From Aurifilum marmelostoma (lineage: Eukaryota > Ascomycota > Sordariomycetes > Diaporthales > Cryphonectriaceae), in assembly GCA_027559495.1 (NCBI GenBank), contig JAMXSV010000028.1:1240001-1304000 (forward strand): DNA of 64,000 nucleotides. The letters run 5' to 3'. This document shows, in pieces, positions 10,582-21,824 of this stretch. Below the pieces are notes generated by a model. The model was not told the origin of the DNA. It did no database searches and worked only from the letters and a program-made list of their open reading frames with translations. The translations under genes and the position numbers were made by a program. Numbering within the stretch: position 1 is the first letter of the stretch; each line of letters starts with the position of its first letter.

Positions 10582-13500
10582 TTACTCCAGCTTCAGCTGC
10601 TTGAGTTCCTCAATCGTAGCCGCAAAGCCCTTGGCCTCGCCGTCCAGGTCCGCCAGCCTCTTCCGGTCAGCCTCCTGTGTGGCGACGGCGACCTTGGCGA
10701 CGTAGTCGGCGCCCGTGACCAGCTTGCGCTGCTTGTCGGCTGCAGACTTGGTCTTGTCCAGCTTCTTGGTCGCCTTGTCGAGCTCGGCGTCTAGGTCCAC
10801 GCGGCCCTTGATGTGCAGGAACACGGTCGCCGACGCGCCGATCGGATAAGCGACGCAGCCTGCCGGGCGGGGAGTCCGTCGCGGCGGCGACGTTGATAGC
10901 ACCGATGCCCTTGCCTGAGAGAGAGCGGATCGAGCTGACCTGCTCTCCGATGGTCTTGTACGTCGCGTCGTCGAATGCTTGGATGTAGATCTGTGCGTCC
11001 TCCTTCAGGGCGTACTCCGCCACGAGGGACCGGATTCCCTTGGAGCTGTCAAGGACAAGCTCGTAGGCCTTCTCGGCCGCGGGCTGGTCGAGTTCGGGCT
11101 GGTGCACTGGGTACGAGGCCAGCATGACGGAGCGGGTCTTGTCGTCGGGGCGGCGGGGGAGACGCTGCCAGAGCTCTTCTGTCACGAATGGCATGAAGGG
11201 GTGGATGAGCAGGAGACCGGCCTCAAGGGTGGAGTACAGAGTCTGCAGAGCTGACTCGGCTTCTTCCTTGGTGCCGTCTTGAATGATAGCCTTGGAGTTC
11301 TCGATATAGACGTCGCACAGGTTACCGTAGATGTAGTTGTATACGGTGTTGGCAGCCCGCATGAATTCGCGCTGCTCGAGAGCTTCATTGACCTCCTTGG
11401 CAGCAGCGTTCATCTTGCTCAAGATCCAGAGCTCGGAGAGGGACTCCCGACCCTGGAGTGTTCTGGTCTTTGCCGGAACAAAGCCCTCTACGGTGTCGAT
11501 CTTGCCGATAACATACTTGGATGCTTGGTAGATCTTGTTGGCGAATCTTCGGTAGGCGTGCATGACCTTGACGTCGAAGTTGATGTCACCGCCACCGGTA
11601 GTGTATGCTGCTAAGCAGAAACGAAGTGCGTCGGCACCACATCTGTGCATCGGATTAATTACAATGTCCATGGTCTCGGGGAGGAGGCTGATTCACTTAC
11701 TCTGGGATGCCCTGAGGGAACGCCTGCTTCTGGTATGCCGTAGCCTTCTTGACCTCGCCAGGGGCGAGGTTGCCCGTGAGGAGCTTGGCGTGGAGATCAT
11801 CAAGCTGAATGCCCTTGATCACATCCAGAGGATCAATGACGTTACCCAGACTTTTGCTCATCTTGCGTCCGTCGCTGTCACGGATGAGACTGTGGCAGTA
11901 CACCTCCTTGAAGGGCACGTCTCCAGTCAACTTCTTGCCGAGCATGATCATACGAGCAACCCAGAACTGCATTGGTTAGCACTCCTTCATCTCTGGAAAC
12001 ACGCCGGTGAAGGTGAGTTGCAGGCCGTGTGGTACTTACAAACAGAATATCCCACCCTGTCTCGAGGATAGACGTCGGGTACAGCTTCTTGAAGTCCTCA
12101 GCCTCTGTGTTTGGCCAACCCAGCGTCGAGAATGGCCAGAGACCACTGCTGAACCATGTGTCCAGAACGTCTGGATCGCGCTCGAGTGTGAACGTCTTTC
12201 CAGCCAACGCCTTCTTCGCCTTGGCCTCCGCCTCCTCTGGCGTCCTCCCACTGAACCATCGGTCGTTATTTGACCTGTTCTCCTCCTCACCCTCGACCTT
12301 GGCAAACCAGACAGGGCATTGGTGGCCCCACCAGAGTTGTCTCGAGATGCACCAGTCTTGTATGCTCTCCATCCACCTGTGGAAGTTCTTCTCCGCAGAC
12401 TCTGGCCGAATTTTGATATCTCCGTTGTCGACGGCCTTGACAGCCTCATCGGCCATATCTCGCATAGCCATCCACCACTGAGGTTTCATGACAGGCTCGA
12501 TGACATCTTTGGAGCGCTCGGAAAGAGGGACTTTCATAGGGTTGTCCTTCTTGTCAACATACAGGCCCTTGGCCTTGAGGTCGTCTTGGATCTTGTACCG
12601 CACGTCGAAACGTCTCTGTCCAGCATATGATCCGGCGTTCTCGTTGAGCAGGCCATCATCAGTGAAGATGTTGATGAACTCCAGGTTGTGGTCCTTGCCG
12701 AGCTTGAAATCATTGGGATCGTGACCGGGCGTCAATTTCACGGCACCCGTTCCGAACTCCATATCGACGTACTCGTCGGCGATAATGGGTAGCTTTCGGC
12801 CCTCAATGAAAGGGTGCGTAGCAAACTTCCCCACGAGATGGGCGTATCGCTGGTCCTTGGGGTTCACGGCGATACCTGTGTCTCCAAGCATGGTCTCGAT
12901 ACGGGTCGTCGCCACCTCGATTGTCTCTTCCGAGCCCTGGATGGGGTACTTGAAGTGAACGATGACACTTGGGACTGGCGTTAGCTGTTGTTCGAGACGG
13001 CCAATTTCAAGGAAGGATGACCTACCCAAACTCCACCTTCTTCTCATATCCCGGCACATCGAGCAGAGTTCTGCCGGCAAGTTCCTTCTGGTCTACCTCC
13101 AGGTTGGAGAGCGCAGTCGTCAAGGTGCAGTCCCAGTTCACAAGGCGATTTGCCCTGTAGATGATGCCTTCCTCGTGCAGACGCACAAAGTTCTCGGCAA
13201 CAGCTGCGGACAGATTCTTGTCCATAGTGAAAGCCTCTCTCGACCAGTCCGTAGAGATGCCCATCTTCCTCTCGGCATTGTTGATCTTGTCATGGTATTC
13301 CTGCTTCCAGTCCCAGACGAGCTCGAGGAACTTTTCACGGCCAAGGTCGTGCCGGGTTTTTTGTTCTCTCCTCCACAGCATCTTCTCGACAACACTCTGA
13401 GTCGCGATACCGGCGTGATCGCAGCCAGGGAGGAACAAGGTGGTCTTGCCCAGCATTCTCTGCCACCTCGTCATGATGTCCTCGAGACTGTTGCCCAGCG

Positions 13501-14197
13501 CGTGACCCATGTGCAGGCTGCCGGTGCAGTTTGGCGGAGGAATGACGACCGTGAAAGCTCCGGCCGGCTTGACATCACCAGTCTCGGTGAACTCGGGCTT
13601 GAAAAAGCCCTCCTTCTCCCACCACTGGTACCATGCGCTCTCGACAGCAACGGGGTTGTAGGCCTTGTAATAAGGGTCGTCAAGGGGCTTCAGGCGCTTC
13701 TTCTCACCCACGGGAGTCTCCTCGACAAAGGCAGGCAGGGCCTCCTCCTCTGCCTTGGCCTTCTTCTCTGCCTTCTTGCTGGGGGCTGCATTGGCAGGGG
13801 CGGCCTGTTTAGCAGCGGCCTTCTGTTGGAACTTGGCGAGCTTCTCGGCCTTCTTGCGCTCCTTCTCGAGCTCCTTGGCAGATTTGACCTTTCCAGTCCC
13901 GGCTGCGGAAGCGGCGCCCGCGTCCTGACCAGCCTGATGGGTGCCTGTTGCGCCACTGGGTGTGGTTTGCTGGATAGCGGCCTTGGTCTCGCTCGATGCG
14001 GGAGGGGGAGTCGGGCCTTCAGCCTGCGGGCCGTCGGCGGCGGCAATGCTAGAGAAGAATACATGAGAGTCAGCAAGTGGTTTCTCTCCACAGTATCCTA
14101 CCCATATAGGCGTGTGGGCCGTGGGCACAACTGAAATTGGAGGGAGTAAGGGCGCGAGAAGGACTCACGGGTTGCCGCGAGCAGAGTTGGTAGCCAT
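10582..14197 (-). CDS. VAS1: Valyl-tRNA synthetase (one apparent frameshift)
   Basis: Class Ia synthetase charging tRNA-Val. Exons on the minus strand: 14197-14169, 14048-13026, 12967-12040, 11966-11701 and 11642-10582. The summed length is 1102 codons plus one base. After a Lys/Ala-rich appended N-terminal region the catalytic core shows PPNCTGSLHMGHALGNS (HIGH motif, near residue 190) and GRKMSKSLGN (near 700), with the editing domain between them. The C-terminal coiled coil (VDLDAELDKATKKLDKTK) ends KQLKLE. Near 10861-10876 the frame slips: NVAAATDSP continues as PAGCVAYPIGASATVFLHIK only after dropping one base in a G/C-rich run, so I suspect a sequence error. An in-frame AUG-less extension upstream of the start looks like a mitochondrial presequence. 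Known precedents are yeast VAS1 and Neurospora cyt-20, each making both isoforms from one gene. Confidence 0.95.
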
Positions 14198-14347
14198 TGT
14201 CGCACGACGGGGTAGTATGTGGTATCGTCGAAGTGCTGACGAGTGCACCAATAGTGCACGGATTACTGGACGTGACAGCGTGATTGCGATCAATGGACCT
14301 GGAATTGAGGAGAAATTTGTAGAGGAAGGAAAAGAGTGGCCGTGGTC
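14198..14347 (-). promoter_or_regulatory. AUG-less in-frame leader extension of valyl-tRNA synthetase
   Basis: Reading upstream of the ValRS ATG in its own frame gives 50 open codons before a TAA at 14350-14348. The part next to the start reads LSRPVIRALLVHSSALRRYH followed by ILPRRAT and then the Met. It has six Arg, no acidic residue, and alternating hydrophobic and basic residues typical of a mitochondrial presequence. No ATG occurs in it; near-cognate ACG (14281-14279), CTG (14278-14276) and TTG (14293-14291) codons do, ACG with A at -3. It is probably translated from a weak start. Confidence 0.55.
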
Positions 14348-14350
14348 TTA

Positions 14351-14877
14351 TGGTCGAGCGTTTGAGCAGCGGCGCCGAAAATGGAGCTTCTAAAATCATG
14401 ACTGACCACCGAAAAGTTGACTCACTAACTGGGGGGTAAAAGGTACCTAAGTCAGGTACCTACCAGTCTGTATAGGGCCGCGGGGTAATTTACAGGGGTG
14501 GTTGTGGTGCCCCGGTAGAAGCCGACCCACTAAACCGGCCAAATTCTGCGTGGCTCAACAGCATCTGCCACCCACCCACCTCTCACATACTGTGGCTGAT
14601 GTTTGCATCGACACCGAACAGTCATCTCATGTCTACCTAATTTTTTATTTTTTATTAAAATCCCCCCCCCTCCTTTATCTTCGATCTTTGGAAAGCATAG
14701 TGAAATACCCATCATGTCTTTCCCACGAAATACCCCCTCAATGTACTGAAATACACCATTCTCAAAGGCGACGGACGGTGTGCACGTGGGGCCTGGCAAT
14801 TTGCAGAGCCGGAGGGGCAAAGAGCATAGTAGACCACGAGCTTCAAGCTCGGAAGCGTTGTCAAGATATCGTTGACC
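14351..14877. other. Divergent promoter region, ValRS / unknown mitochondrial protein
   Basis: No gene seen. The segment contains paired ggtacc sites near 14442 and 14455, a C10 run near 14665 and T-rich stretches. An out-of-frame minus-strand ORF beginning MILEAPFSAPLLKRSTIRPR (ATG at 14399) overlaps the ValRS start. It could act as an overlapping upstream ORF if the transcript begins above it. Confidence 0.5.
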
Positions 14878-16867
14878 ATGGCGAGCAAAGGAACAGCACC
14901 TCTCATCCGCCGTGCGCTCAAGACTGTCTCGAGCCCGGATTCCGCCAAGCCCATCCCCAATGCTATTCCGCGGACTCATATTGTCAAGACCTTCAGGTTT
15001 GGCGACAACGTCCCCGATCCTGAGAAAAAGGGCTACATGGGTTACTATACGAAGAATTTCAAGATCGCAAGTGTGACTCACGACAGTGCTCCGGTCGGGC
15101 CTAGGCGTACCTTTTTCACCTCGCCAGGTGCCACAAAGGTTCGCACACCGCGGATTCTTGGATGGAGGATGCATCGCTGACGGTATCCGCAGAGCTCTGT
15201 CATCGATCTTGTCAGAACCTCGTCACATTGGTCCTCAGGGCAGAGCTCGAGAGACCCGAAGGAGGACAACGCTGTCGTGGTACTAACAAGTCCAAGACAT
15301 GCTGCGTGGCTCACTGATACCGAGTTCATGACCTCCTTGGTGGCTTCACTGCTGGTCTCCCGGGGTCTAGACGGTGGTGTGAACCAATTCCATGTGCTGG
15401 CTGCGGTGGTAGATGGCCTCTGCCCGGACTCTCCAGCCTTCCACCAAAAGACGCAGGAGGGCTTGTCGATACAATTTGGTAGCTTGAACATCCTCCTGCC
15501 CGGCCTGTGGAACGAGACGACAGACGCAGCGCAGCCTGTCCAGGCAAGCTTAGAGCCCGCACACTTGTCTGCGTCTCTTGAGAAGATAGGGAACCCGACT
15601 GCCACGATTTCGGTCACACTTCCATTGGCCAACACATTGTTCCATAATGGGCGGCGGTCTACTCTTTTAGCATCCGAATGGAGGGCTGAAGGCCGTGACC
15701 GTTTTTCTTCTGATGTTAAGGCCCAGTCGTTGCGAATGGTAGAGAAGCGCTCTCAGGTGGTCTCCCTCCCGATACCATCGGATACTCGAAAATTCATGAT
15801 ACGGTCCCCCCTGGTGCCCATTACTCATCCCCGGCTGATCTTGGAAGGCCTCGGCAATATCTTGGCCAAAGTGAATATCGACGGAGAACCTGCCCCTGCC
15901 TCGAAGGAGTTACAGGTCAACATACCTCGCCTGATTGAGGCGCGCCGGTCATCTGCTAACCCCGATGATGCCCAGGGACGCATAGGCGTGTGGGCTTTGA
16001 TCATTCCCGGGCGATGCATTACGCCAAAAGGCGGTCCACTCAAAGCTTCACCAGAGGAGATGGCAAAGGCTGTGCGGAGATTCCGCCAGAGCTCACGCGA
16101 TCGTCTCGGCCTAGCCGCCGAGAAGTTGGCCTTTGAACTGTCTAGTGCGGAGGAGCGTATGGCCTGGGGCAACAGCCGTGTCCTCAGTGGCATGCTGCTC
16201 AAGGGGGCGCGTCTCCACAGAATAAGTAAGTGTGTCCAATGGTCGGCCCCTGGTGGAAGTGATAGATAGACTGAAGATTCTAATCTCTTGAACAGTGAGC
16301 GGAGGGGGTGAGTGGGGTGCCAAAGCAAGCCTGTTGTCACTGGATCCGCAGACGACCTATGGTCTGGAGTCGGAGCAGGACGAGTTGTTGAGGTTTCAGA
16401 GGTCCTTCTATGGCAAAGAAGAGGCCGGTGACGCCATAGCAAAACCTGGAGATTTTGTGCAGTTCTTTGTAGACAGCGACAAGGCTCCCGTCCAGGCACC
16501 AGACAAGCCTGTGGGCCGTGCAAGAGCGCCGCTCAACTACCCGCGAATGGTCTTTGGCGTTGGTGATTTCGGTCAAGCAGACTCAGCCTCACACCACGAT
16601 TCTGTGGCTCCTCAAGAAGGACTGGTTTGGCTTGCCCTAGATCATTTCGGAGGGTTCAGTGCAGAGGGGATCTACGTTCAGTCGCCGACGGAAAGCCTGA
16701 AGACGAAGCTCGATGCTCCAGGGACAAGCGTGGGCCTGCTACCAAACATCTCGGACGACTATTGTCTTCCCTACGCTCTAGAGATCGCACGTCCAGCTGC
16801 ATCTCCGACGGAACTCGGTCGGAAGATTCATCCCGAACGACGGGACATCTCGTCATGGTCTCAATAG
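14878..16867 (+). CDS. Uncharacterised fungal protein, probably mitochondrial
   Basis: I do not recognise a named family. Three exons (14878-15138, 15193-16225, 16296-16867) give 621 residues. The first intron is 54 bases (GTTCGC donor, GCTGAC branch, CGCAG acceptor); it restores one frame across an in-frame TGA at 15178 and is the least certain part. The N-terminus (MASKGTAPLIRRALKTVSS) is basic and Ser/Thr-rich, like a mitochondrial presequence. The body has a hydrophobic segment (NQFHVLAAVVDGLCPD), a conserved-looking WGNSRVLSGMLLKGARLHRI and a Gly/Trp stretch, MSGGGEWGAKASLLSLDP. There are no predicted membrane spans or metal motifs. The upstream neighbour is the divergent ValRS gene. The ATG at 14878 has an accatgg context and is preferred. 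Confidence 0.75.
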
Positions 16868-17414
16868 AATTCCATGCACCATCACAAGAGCAGCAACTGG
16901 GGGTCGAGGCAAGGGCAGTGTCGATTCAAGCTTGCCTGTGTCTCATGAACCTGGATCTGCCTTGCAATGCACAAGAATCCAAAGAACATCTTGGGAATTA
17001 CTGAATAGTGCAGTGAGTACCTACAAGTATGCACTTGGACAGACGCAATAAAATCGACCAAGTACAAGCCAGTGGATACTACTGTGCTTACTGTAGGCGG
17101 GCGTTGCAGGCTACCCCTCCCTGCCCAAAAGTGGCTACTGTAATCACAAAATATGCACCCTGTATTGCGTCTCACAGGCTTTACTTATCAATACATGATC
17201 ACTTATACAGTAAATAGTGGTGGATAGTTACACATCTCCACCATCGCATTGGAGTTGAAAGTGCTTGCGCTGCAGCGAAAAAGACCCAAAAATAATTACA
17301 CTCAGTCGTCATCAGCCTCGTCCTTTTCACTCTCATCTCCCAAGCAATTACTGATCCTAAGCAGCACCAAAAGTCACTACTCACTTACTTTCTTTGCCCG
17401 CTTTAACATCCGCG
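16868..17414. other. Intergenic, nothing recognised
   Basis: AT-richer spacer between two plus-strand genes, presumably the 3' UTR of the first and the promoter of the second. No ORF with coding character. Confidence 0.5.
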
Positions 17415-18551
17415 ATGGCCTCGTCAAAAATTGCGACCATTGGCATCCTGTCCATAGGCGACATGGGCATGGGCCTTGCCAAACTCCTCGTGGCAAAAGG
17501 CTTCTCAGTCGCTACAAACTGCACAGGGCGGAGGTAAGAAGACGACTGGCTATCATCTCGAGAGAAAGACTGATGGGCGGGGTTCATGATCATGACCCCT
17601 CACTCACCCTTTTCCCCCTTTGGCCGCGATCACGACATCCACCCAGTTCCCGAATGCTAACAAAATCAATTCCAACACAGTAAAGACACGGTCGAGAGGG
17701 TCAAGGCCGCCCAGGTCACAGACCTCTCGACTGACACCGAACTCGTCAAGTCCTGCGACATGATCCTCTCCGTGGTGCCACCCCGCGACGCCGAGGCCAC
17801 AGCCCAGCGCGTCATCGACGCCATGGCCCTGGTCACCAAGGCCCAGCCCCCGCTGTACTTTGCCGACATGAACGCGGTGGCCCCCTCGACCATCAAGCGG
17901 ATCGCCAAGAACATCGACGCCGCACAGGTCCCCGTCGCCCTCATCGACGGGTCCATCCTGGGCGGGCCCCCGCACCCGGCCGGCGGGGCATCCACCTCTG
18001 GCGGCTCGACGGCCGCCCTGGGCGACTGGAACATGCCCACGCTGCCGACGAGCGGGCCGCTGGCCGTCGCCGACATCCCCGGGTTCGGGGCGGAGCTGTC
18101 GGCGGCGCTCAACATGCGGCACATCAGCCCGGACATCGGCGCCGCCTCGGGGCTCAAGATGTGCTTCGCCTCGCTGTCCAAGGGGTACAGCGCCGTCGCG
18201 GTCCAGTCCTTCACCACGGCACAGCGCCTGGGCGTGCTGCCCGCGCTGCAGGAGGCCATCCGGGAGATCGTGCCGCACCGCGTCAGGCAGACCGAGATGG
18301 CGCTGGTCAACATGCCGCCCAAGGCGTACCGCTGGGTGCGGGAGATGGAGGAGATCGCGCGCACGCATGCTGAGGAGGGCGGGTTTGAGGAGGACCTCTT
18401 CAAGGGCGCCGCCGGGGTGTTCAAGGCCGTCTCGGAGGATACGGTGCTGGGGGAGGAGAAGGTCGGGCAGAGGAAGAGGGGGCGGACGGTGGAGGATGTG
18501 GCGGTGGCCATGGCCGAGGGGCTGGAGAAGAAGAGGAAGAAGACAGAGTAG
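17415..18551 (+). CDS. 6-phosphogluconate-dehydrogenase-like NAD(P)-binding protein with DUF1932-type C-terminus
   Basis: Predicted oxidoreductase of the beta-hydroxyacid dehydrogenase superfamily; substrate unknown. Two exons (17415-17533, 17681-18551) encode 329 residues. The N-terminal Rossmann fold begins KIATIGILSIGDMGMGLA, a variant of the GxGxxG nucleotide loop, and continues with MILSVVPPRDAEATAQRV and YFADMNAVAPSTIKRI. The middle segment LIDGSILGGPPH matches the substrate-side strand of the superfamily. The C-terminal half (SGLKMCFASLSKGYSAVAVQ, with the catalytic-type Lys region) resembles the DUF1932 helical domain seen in fungal homologues. The tail GLEKKRKKTE is basic. Exon 2 has very strong C/G third-position bias. 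Splice sites are GTAAGA and AACACAG. No pathway context is given by neighbours. Confidence 0.88.
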
Positions 18552-20656
18552 GGGTTGGACTCGTTTGTCTGTTTTTTTTTTTCTTTCCTTCTTCCTTCTT
18601 CCTTTCCAGGTAAGTATTCTGATGTTGTGAAGAGATGTCTGGTCATGTAACAGCCTTCAACATTTTTAGGTGTATATTTTCTATGATGGCATGCAGGTTC
18701 AGCGTTCACAGCCAGCCTTGACTTTTCTTCCTTCCACATCACGGTCGAGACTTTTGCCGTTCAAGTCTGCAAGTGAGCTCTTCAATTTTCTGGGCCACAT
18801 GTGAGCGAAAGATGGCTTCTTCACGTGATTTCATTATTATTTGTTCACGACCATATAACGAGAATTAAGTAGTAATAACTTGTTTTGACGATGTGCCGCA
18901 TGGTCATGTTTCCTGGTTCGGGTAAACATGCAACTTATGTTGTGAAGGCCGCTCATCACTACGCTGTCTCCTTCGGATATACTTAACCTATATTATGAGG
19001 CGAGTTCATGTCAACATATTCACACCGACCACCCTCATCGTTCTCCTCTAAATTTCCTTTCATTATTACCATGCCTGGGCTCTGCAGTCTCTTGAAACCT
19101 AAGTACACCAGAACTCGCTTGACTGATCTGCCTAGAGAAGACTTTTCCATCATGGATACGACGTTACATTTCACCTACAAAATGCAGCATCTTGTCCAAT
19201 ATAGAAAAGGATCGTCTTAAAAAAAAAAAAAAAAGATGGAGTGTCCGAAAACAGGACCGCCGTGGCAACGCACACATTCAGGTTTTCAACTCTTGCTCGA
19301 CTCGGAAATATTTGAAAAGCTTTCCGCGGTATGTATCGGCTCCTGAGCCTCTTTTCGGGTCTGTCCTCTGGGCTCCCCCCGGGGGGGGGGGGTCGGCATC
19401 GTGCTCGGGAACAGAACAAAACAAGGACCAAGCATGTGATCTGGGGGCGCATAATGCCACATGCTATATCCCAAACACATTCTCCTTGAACATCGTCCCA
19501 TACGATACTATACTTGCCTCTGACAGCCTCGAACTAAACCCACAAGGAGGAAACCGAACGACAACAAGGTTATGTGACTAAATCCTCGAGATGGTGTACA
19601 GGTGTGGATAGATCTCCTTCCCTTTCTCACCTCTTATTTTCCAAAAAGGGTCGCAGATACCGAACACGAGAGCCTCTTTCTATCATCTCGCGGGGTTCCG
19701 GGGCAAGTCGCGAGTCAAACATGCTTCCTTCGGCCAAGATTTCGAGACGTATATTCTTGAGAACAGGGTAGGTCCGCAAGGCTGAGGGCTCTATTTGTTT
19801 TTGAAGGTTTGGAGGAACCAAGGTACGGTTGCAACAGGAAAGACCGACATATTAATATTCTTATTTCCGTATTTTTTTTTTCTCTAATTATTCTTCTTTT
19901 TCTTCTCCTTTCCTTGTTGTTTTTTATGAGCTTGATCCCGGGCAGCTGCGGTGTCACATCGGAAGCAATTCAGGGACGGAGAGAAATGCGTCCTTCAGGG
20001 ACTTGTCGATCATGTACCTGCATCGGTTTTGAACTGCTATTTAAAGAATTATGCTTTCGACCAGAATTTATAATGATGTCGGTTTTTTTTTATTGCTTTA
20101 CATCCTACAGAGGTTGTACAAGTATGAGACTCTGCGTGAACAAGACATATAGAAGAATAGGCTATATGTACGAGTATATAAGAACTTAATTGGGGAGGAA
20201 GGGAGGAGGAAAAAAAAAAAAAAAAGCCGTCGTAGACAAAACCTAGGTTGTCAGCCCACCGATGTCATCGTTCCTGGATGCCCACCCCAGACATCCCTGT
20301 CATGCTTGGAGGTACGTAGCCAAGCCAAAGCCGGTTTTTGGTCACGCCCGTCGATCATCCCTGGACCCTTAAACGGCCCATCAAGAGCCACCCGCCCCTT
20401 CTATCCACGTCGATCTTGAGGGGGGGGGGAACAAGGCTTACTTGCCCAGGACATGGGAGATCTTCTTCCTTCTTTAGAACAGCATCTTTTGTGGTATTTG
20501 ATCTCGCCGGCCCTCTGCTCCTTCGACTCGCCGAGCGAACGTGTCGTGAAAAGACAACGACACAAAAAGAAACCTTTCCATCAGCGTCAAGAAGGGCCAC
20601 TTACATCGACCCTAACCCTTCCTCATCTCTGTCGTCATCGTCACAAGCCCCGTGAG
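18552..20656. other. 2.1-kb intergenic region, low complexity
   Basis: No gene is supportable. The sequence is AT-richer with several homopolymers: T9-10 near 18570, A16 near 19219, G12 near 19379-19391, A17 near 20209 and G9 near 20420. Small open frames have no coding bias. The last few hundred bases are probably the leader of the next gene. Confidence 0.5.
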
Positions 20657-21517
20657 ATGCCTTTGACGCCGCCCACGTCGTCTCCGCGGCGACCCTCAGA
20701 TGGAGAGAACAGCACCGGTCGCAGGAGGTGGAGGAAGTCTCCCGTAGATGAGACCACCTCCACCACAGAGGAGGAAGAACAAGAAGGAGATGCCTCCGAC
20801 GAGGCCTCCGACGACGACGCAGCCCAGAAGACACGACAAGCAACGTCATCATCACCACCACCACCACACCACCCCGCAGAGGAATCCCGCCAACCCTCAA
20901 GGCGAAGACGGCCAATACAACCACCGCCAAAGTTAACAGCCACACGACCTCCCTCCTCACGACCAGACCACTCCTCATACCTGCCCACACCTTCCCCGCC
21001 TGCCTCCCAGCCGTGGACAAGCCCTCTCAGCCCACCCCTCCCCAAACCCGAGTACCACGTCCGCCGCCCGCGCAGGCCCCGCACGCACTCGAACTCGGCG
21101 CTGTACCAACAGCAGCACCAGCCGTCCGCCAACGACGACGACGACGACTCCTCGTCGCCCACGAGCAGCCTTTCTACTGCAGCGACACCCACCCGCCCCG
21201 GCCCGCCCAAGCGGAACAGGACGGTGCGTGAGCCCGCCGGGCAACCAGTCCAAGCCATCGTGCCGCGCACGCCAAGGGCGGTAGCAGCAGCGCGGACCGG
21301 CGAGTCTAGTGATGAGTATGATGACGAGGACGAGGAGGATATAGAAGAGATCACGAGGCCGGGCCTGCCGCCGATGGAGTTGCCAGCGCAGGAGCAGAAG
21401 CTCGTCGCGGGGGGAAAGAAGGCGAAGCTGGCGGTGGAGCTGAAGCTGAACCTGGAGATCGAGATCGAGTTGAAAGCTTATATTCACGGAGACCTTACAC
21501 TAGAACTTTTTAATTAG
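20657..21517 (+). CDS. Disordered acidic/basic protein with conserved-looking C-terminal helix
   Basis: Single-exon reading frame of 286 residues; function unknown. Start chosen at the ATG at 20657 (MPLTPPTSSPRRPSDGEN), since the in-frame open stretch upstream lacks coding character. Most of the protein is predicted disordered: Pro/Ser-rich blocks, basic patches (GRRRWRKSP, RRPRRPRTHS), acidic runs (TTEEEEQEGDASDEASDDD, DEYDDEDEEDIEEI) and a His-rich patch. The C-terminus differs sharply: KLAVELKLNLEIEIELKA followed by YIHGDLTLELFN, an alternating hydrophobic/charged helix. I have seen similar endings in small hypothetical proteins of other Pezizomycotina, so this end is probably the functional part. 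It might bind nucleic acid or a partner, but nothing here proves it. Confidence 0.7.
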   Translation: MPLTPPTSSPRRPSDGENSTGRRRWRKSPVDETTSTTEEEEQEGDASDEASDDDAAQKTRQATSSSPPPPHHPAEESRQPSRRRRPIQPPPKLTATRPPSSRPDHSSYLPTPSPPASQPWTSPLSPPLPKPEYHVRRPRRPRTHSNSALYQQQHQPSANDDDDDSSSPTSSLSTAATPTRPGPPKRNRTVREPAGQPVQAIVPRTPRAVAAARTGESSDEYDDEDEEDIEEITRPGLPPMELPAQEQKLVAGGKKAKLAVELKLNLEIEIELKAYIHGDLTLELFN

Positions 21518-21824
21518 GTGACGTGCGGTTATCTGAGGGGAGGTTTGCGGGTGTAGTGAGGCACCGCTGGGTAGGTGGGTAATGAGAGGGCGCAAGACTC
21601 TGTCTTGGTGGCTTGTTCGGTTACGACACAAATTGTATTGAATTCATGGGCTTGATGGGGTTTTGTCTCCCGCAAATGTTGCGATGGATCCAGGAGTCGA
21701 GAGGTGGGTTTGGGCTATGAAAACATTCAAGCTTTATGAATAATGAGACCGCCCCGATCCTTGCCAACACGACCCACGAGTCCATCTTCTTTTTTTCTCC
21801 AAGTCTGTTTAGAAAAGTCGTGTA

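Noticed and set aside
10865..10910. 42-base GT..AG segment in ValRS as an intron explaining the frame break
   Set aside because: It is below the size of workable fungal introns, has no branch site, would remove conserved residues and keeps the same frame.
12962..14134. 390-codon open frame antisense to valyl-tRNA synthetase
   Set aside because: Same explanation: codon bias on the real strand suppresses stops on the other. The composition is Leu/Gly/Val-rich with no family features.
14070..14399. Minus-strand ORF MILEAPFSAPLLKRSTIRPR... as the ValRS mitochondrial start
   Set aside because: It begins with ATG and is basic, but is out of frame with the ValRS ATG. The exon 1 donor does not restore phase. 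The AUG-less in-frame extension explains targeting better, though an overlapping upstream-ORF role stays possible.
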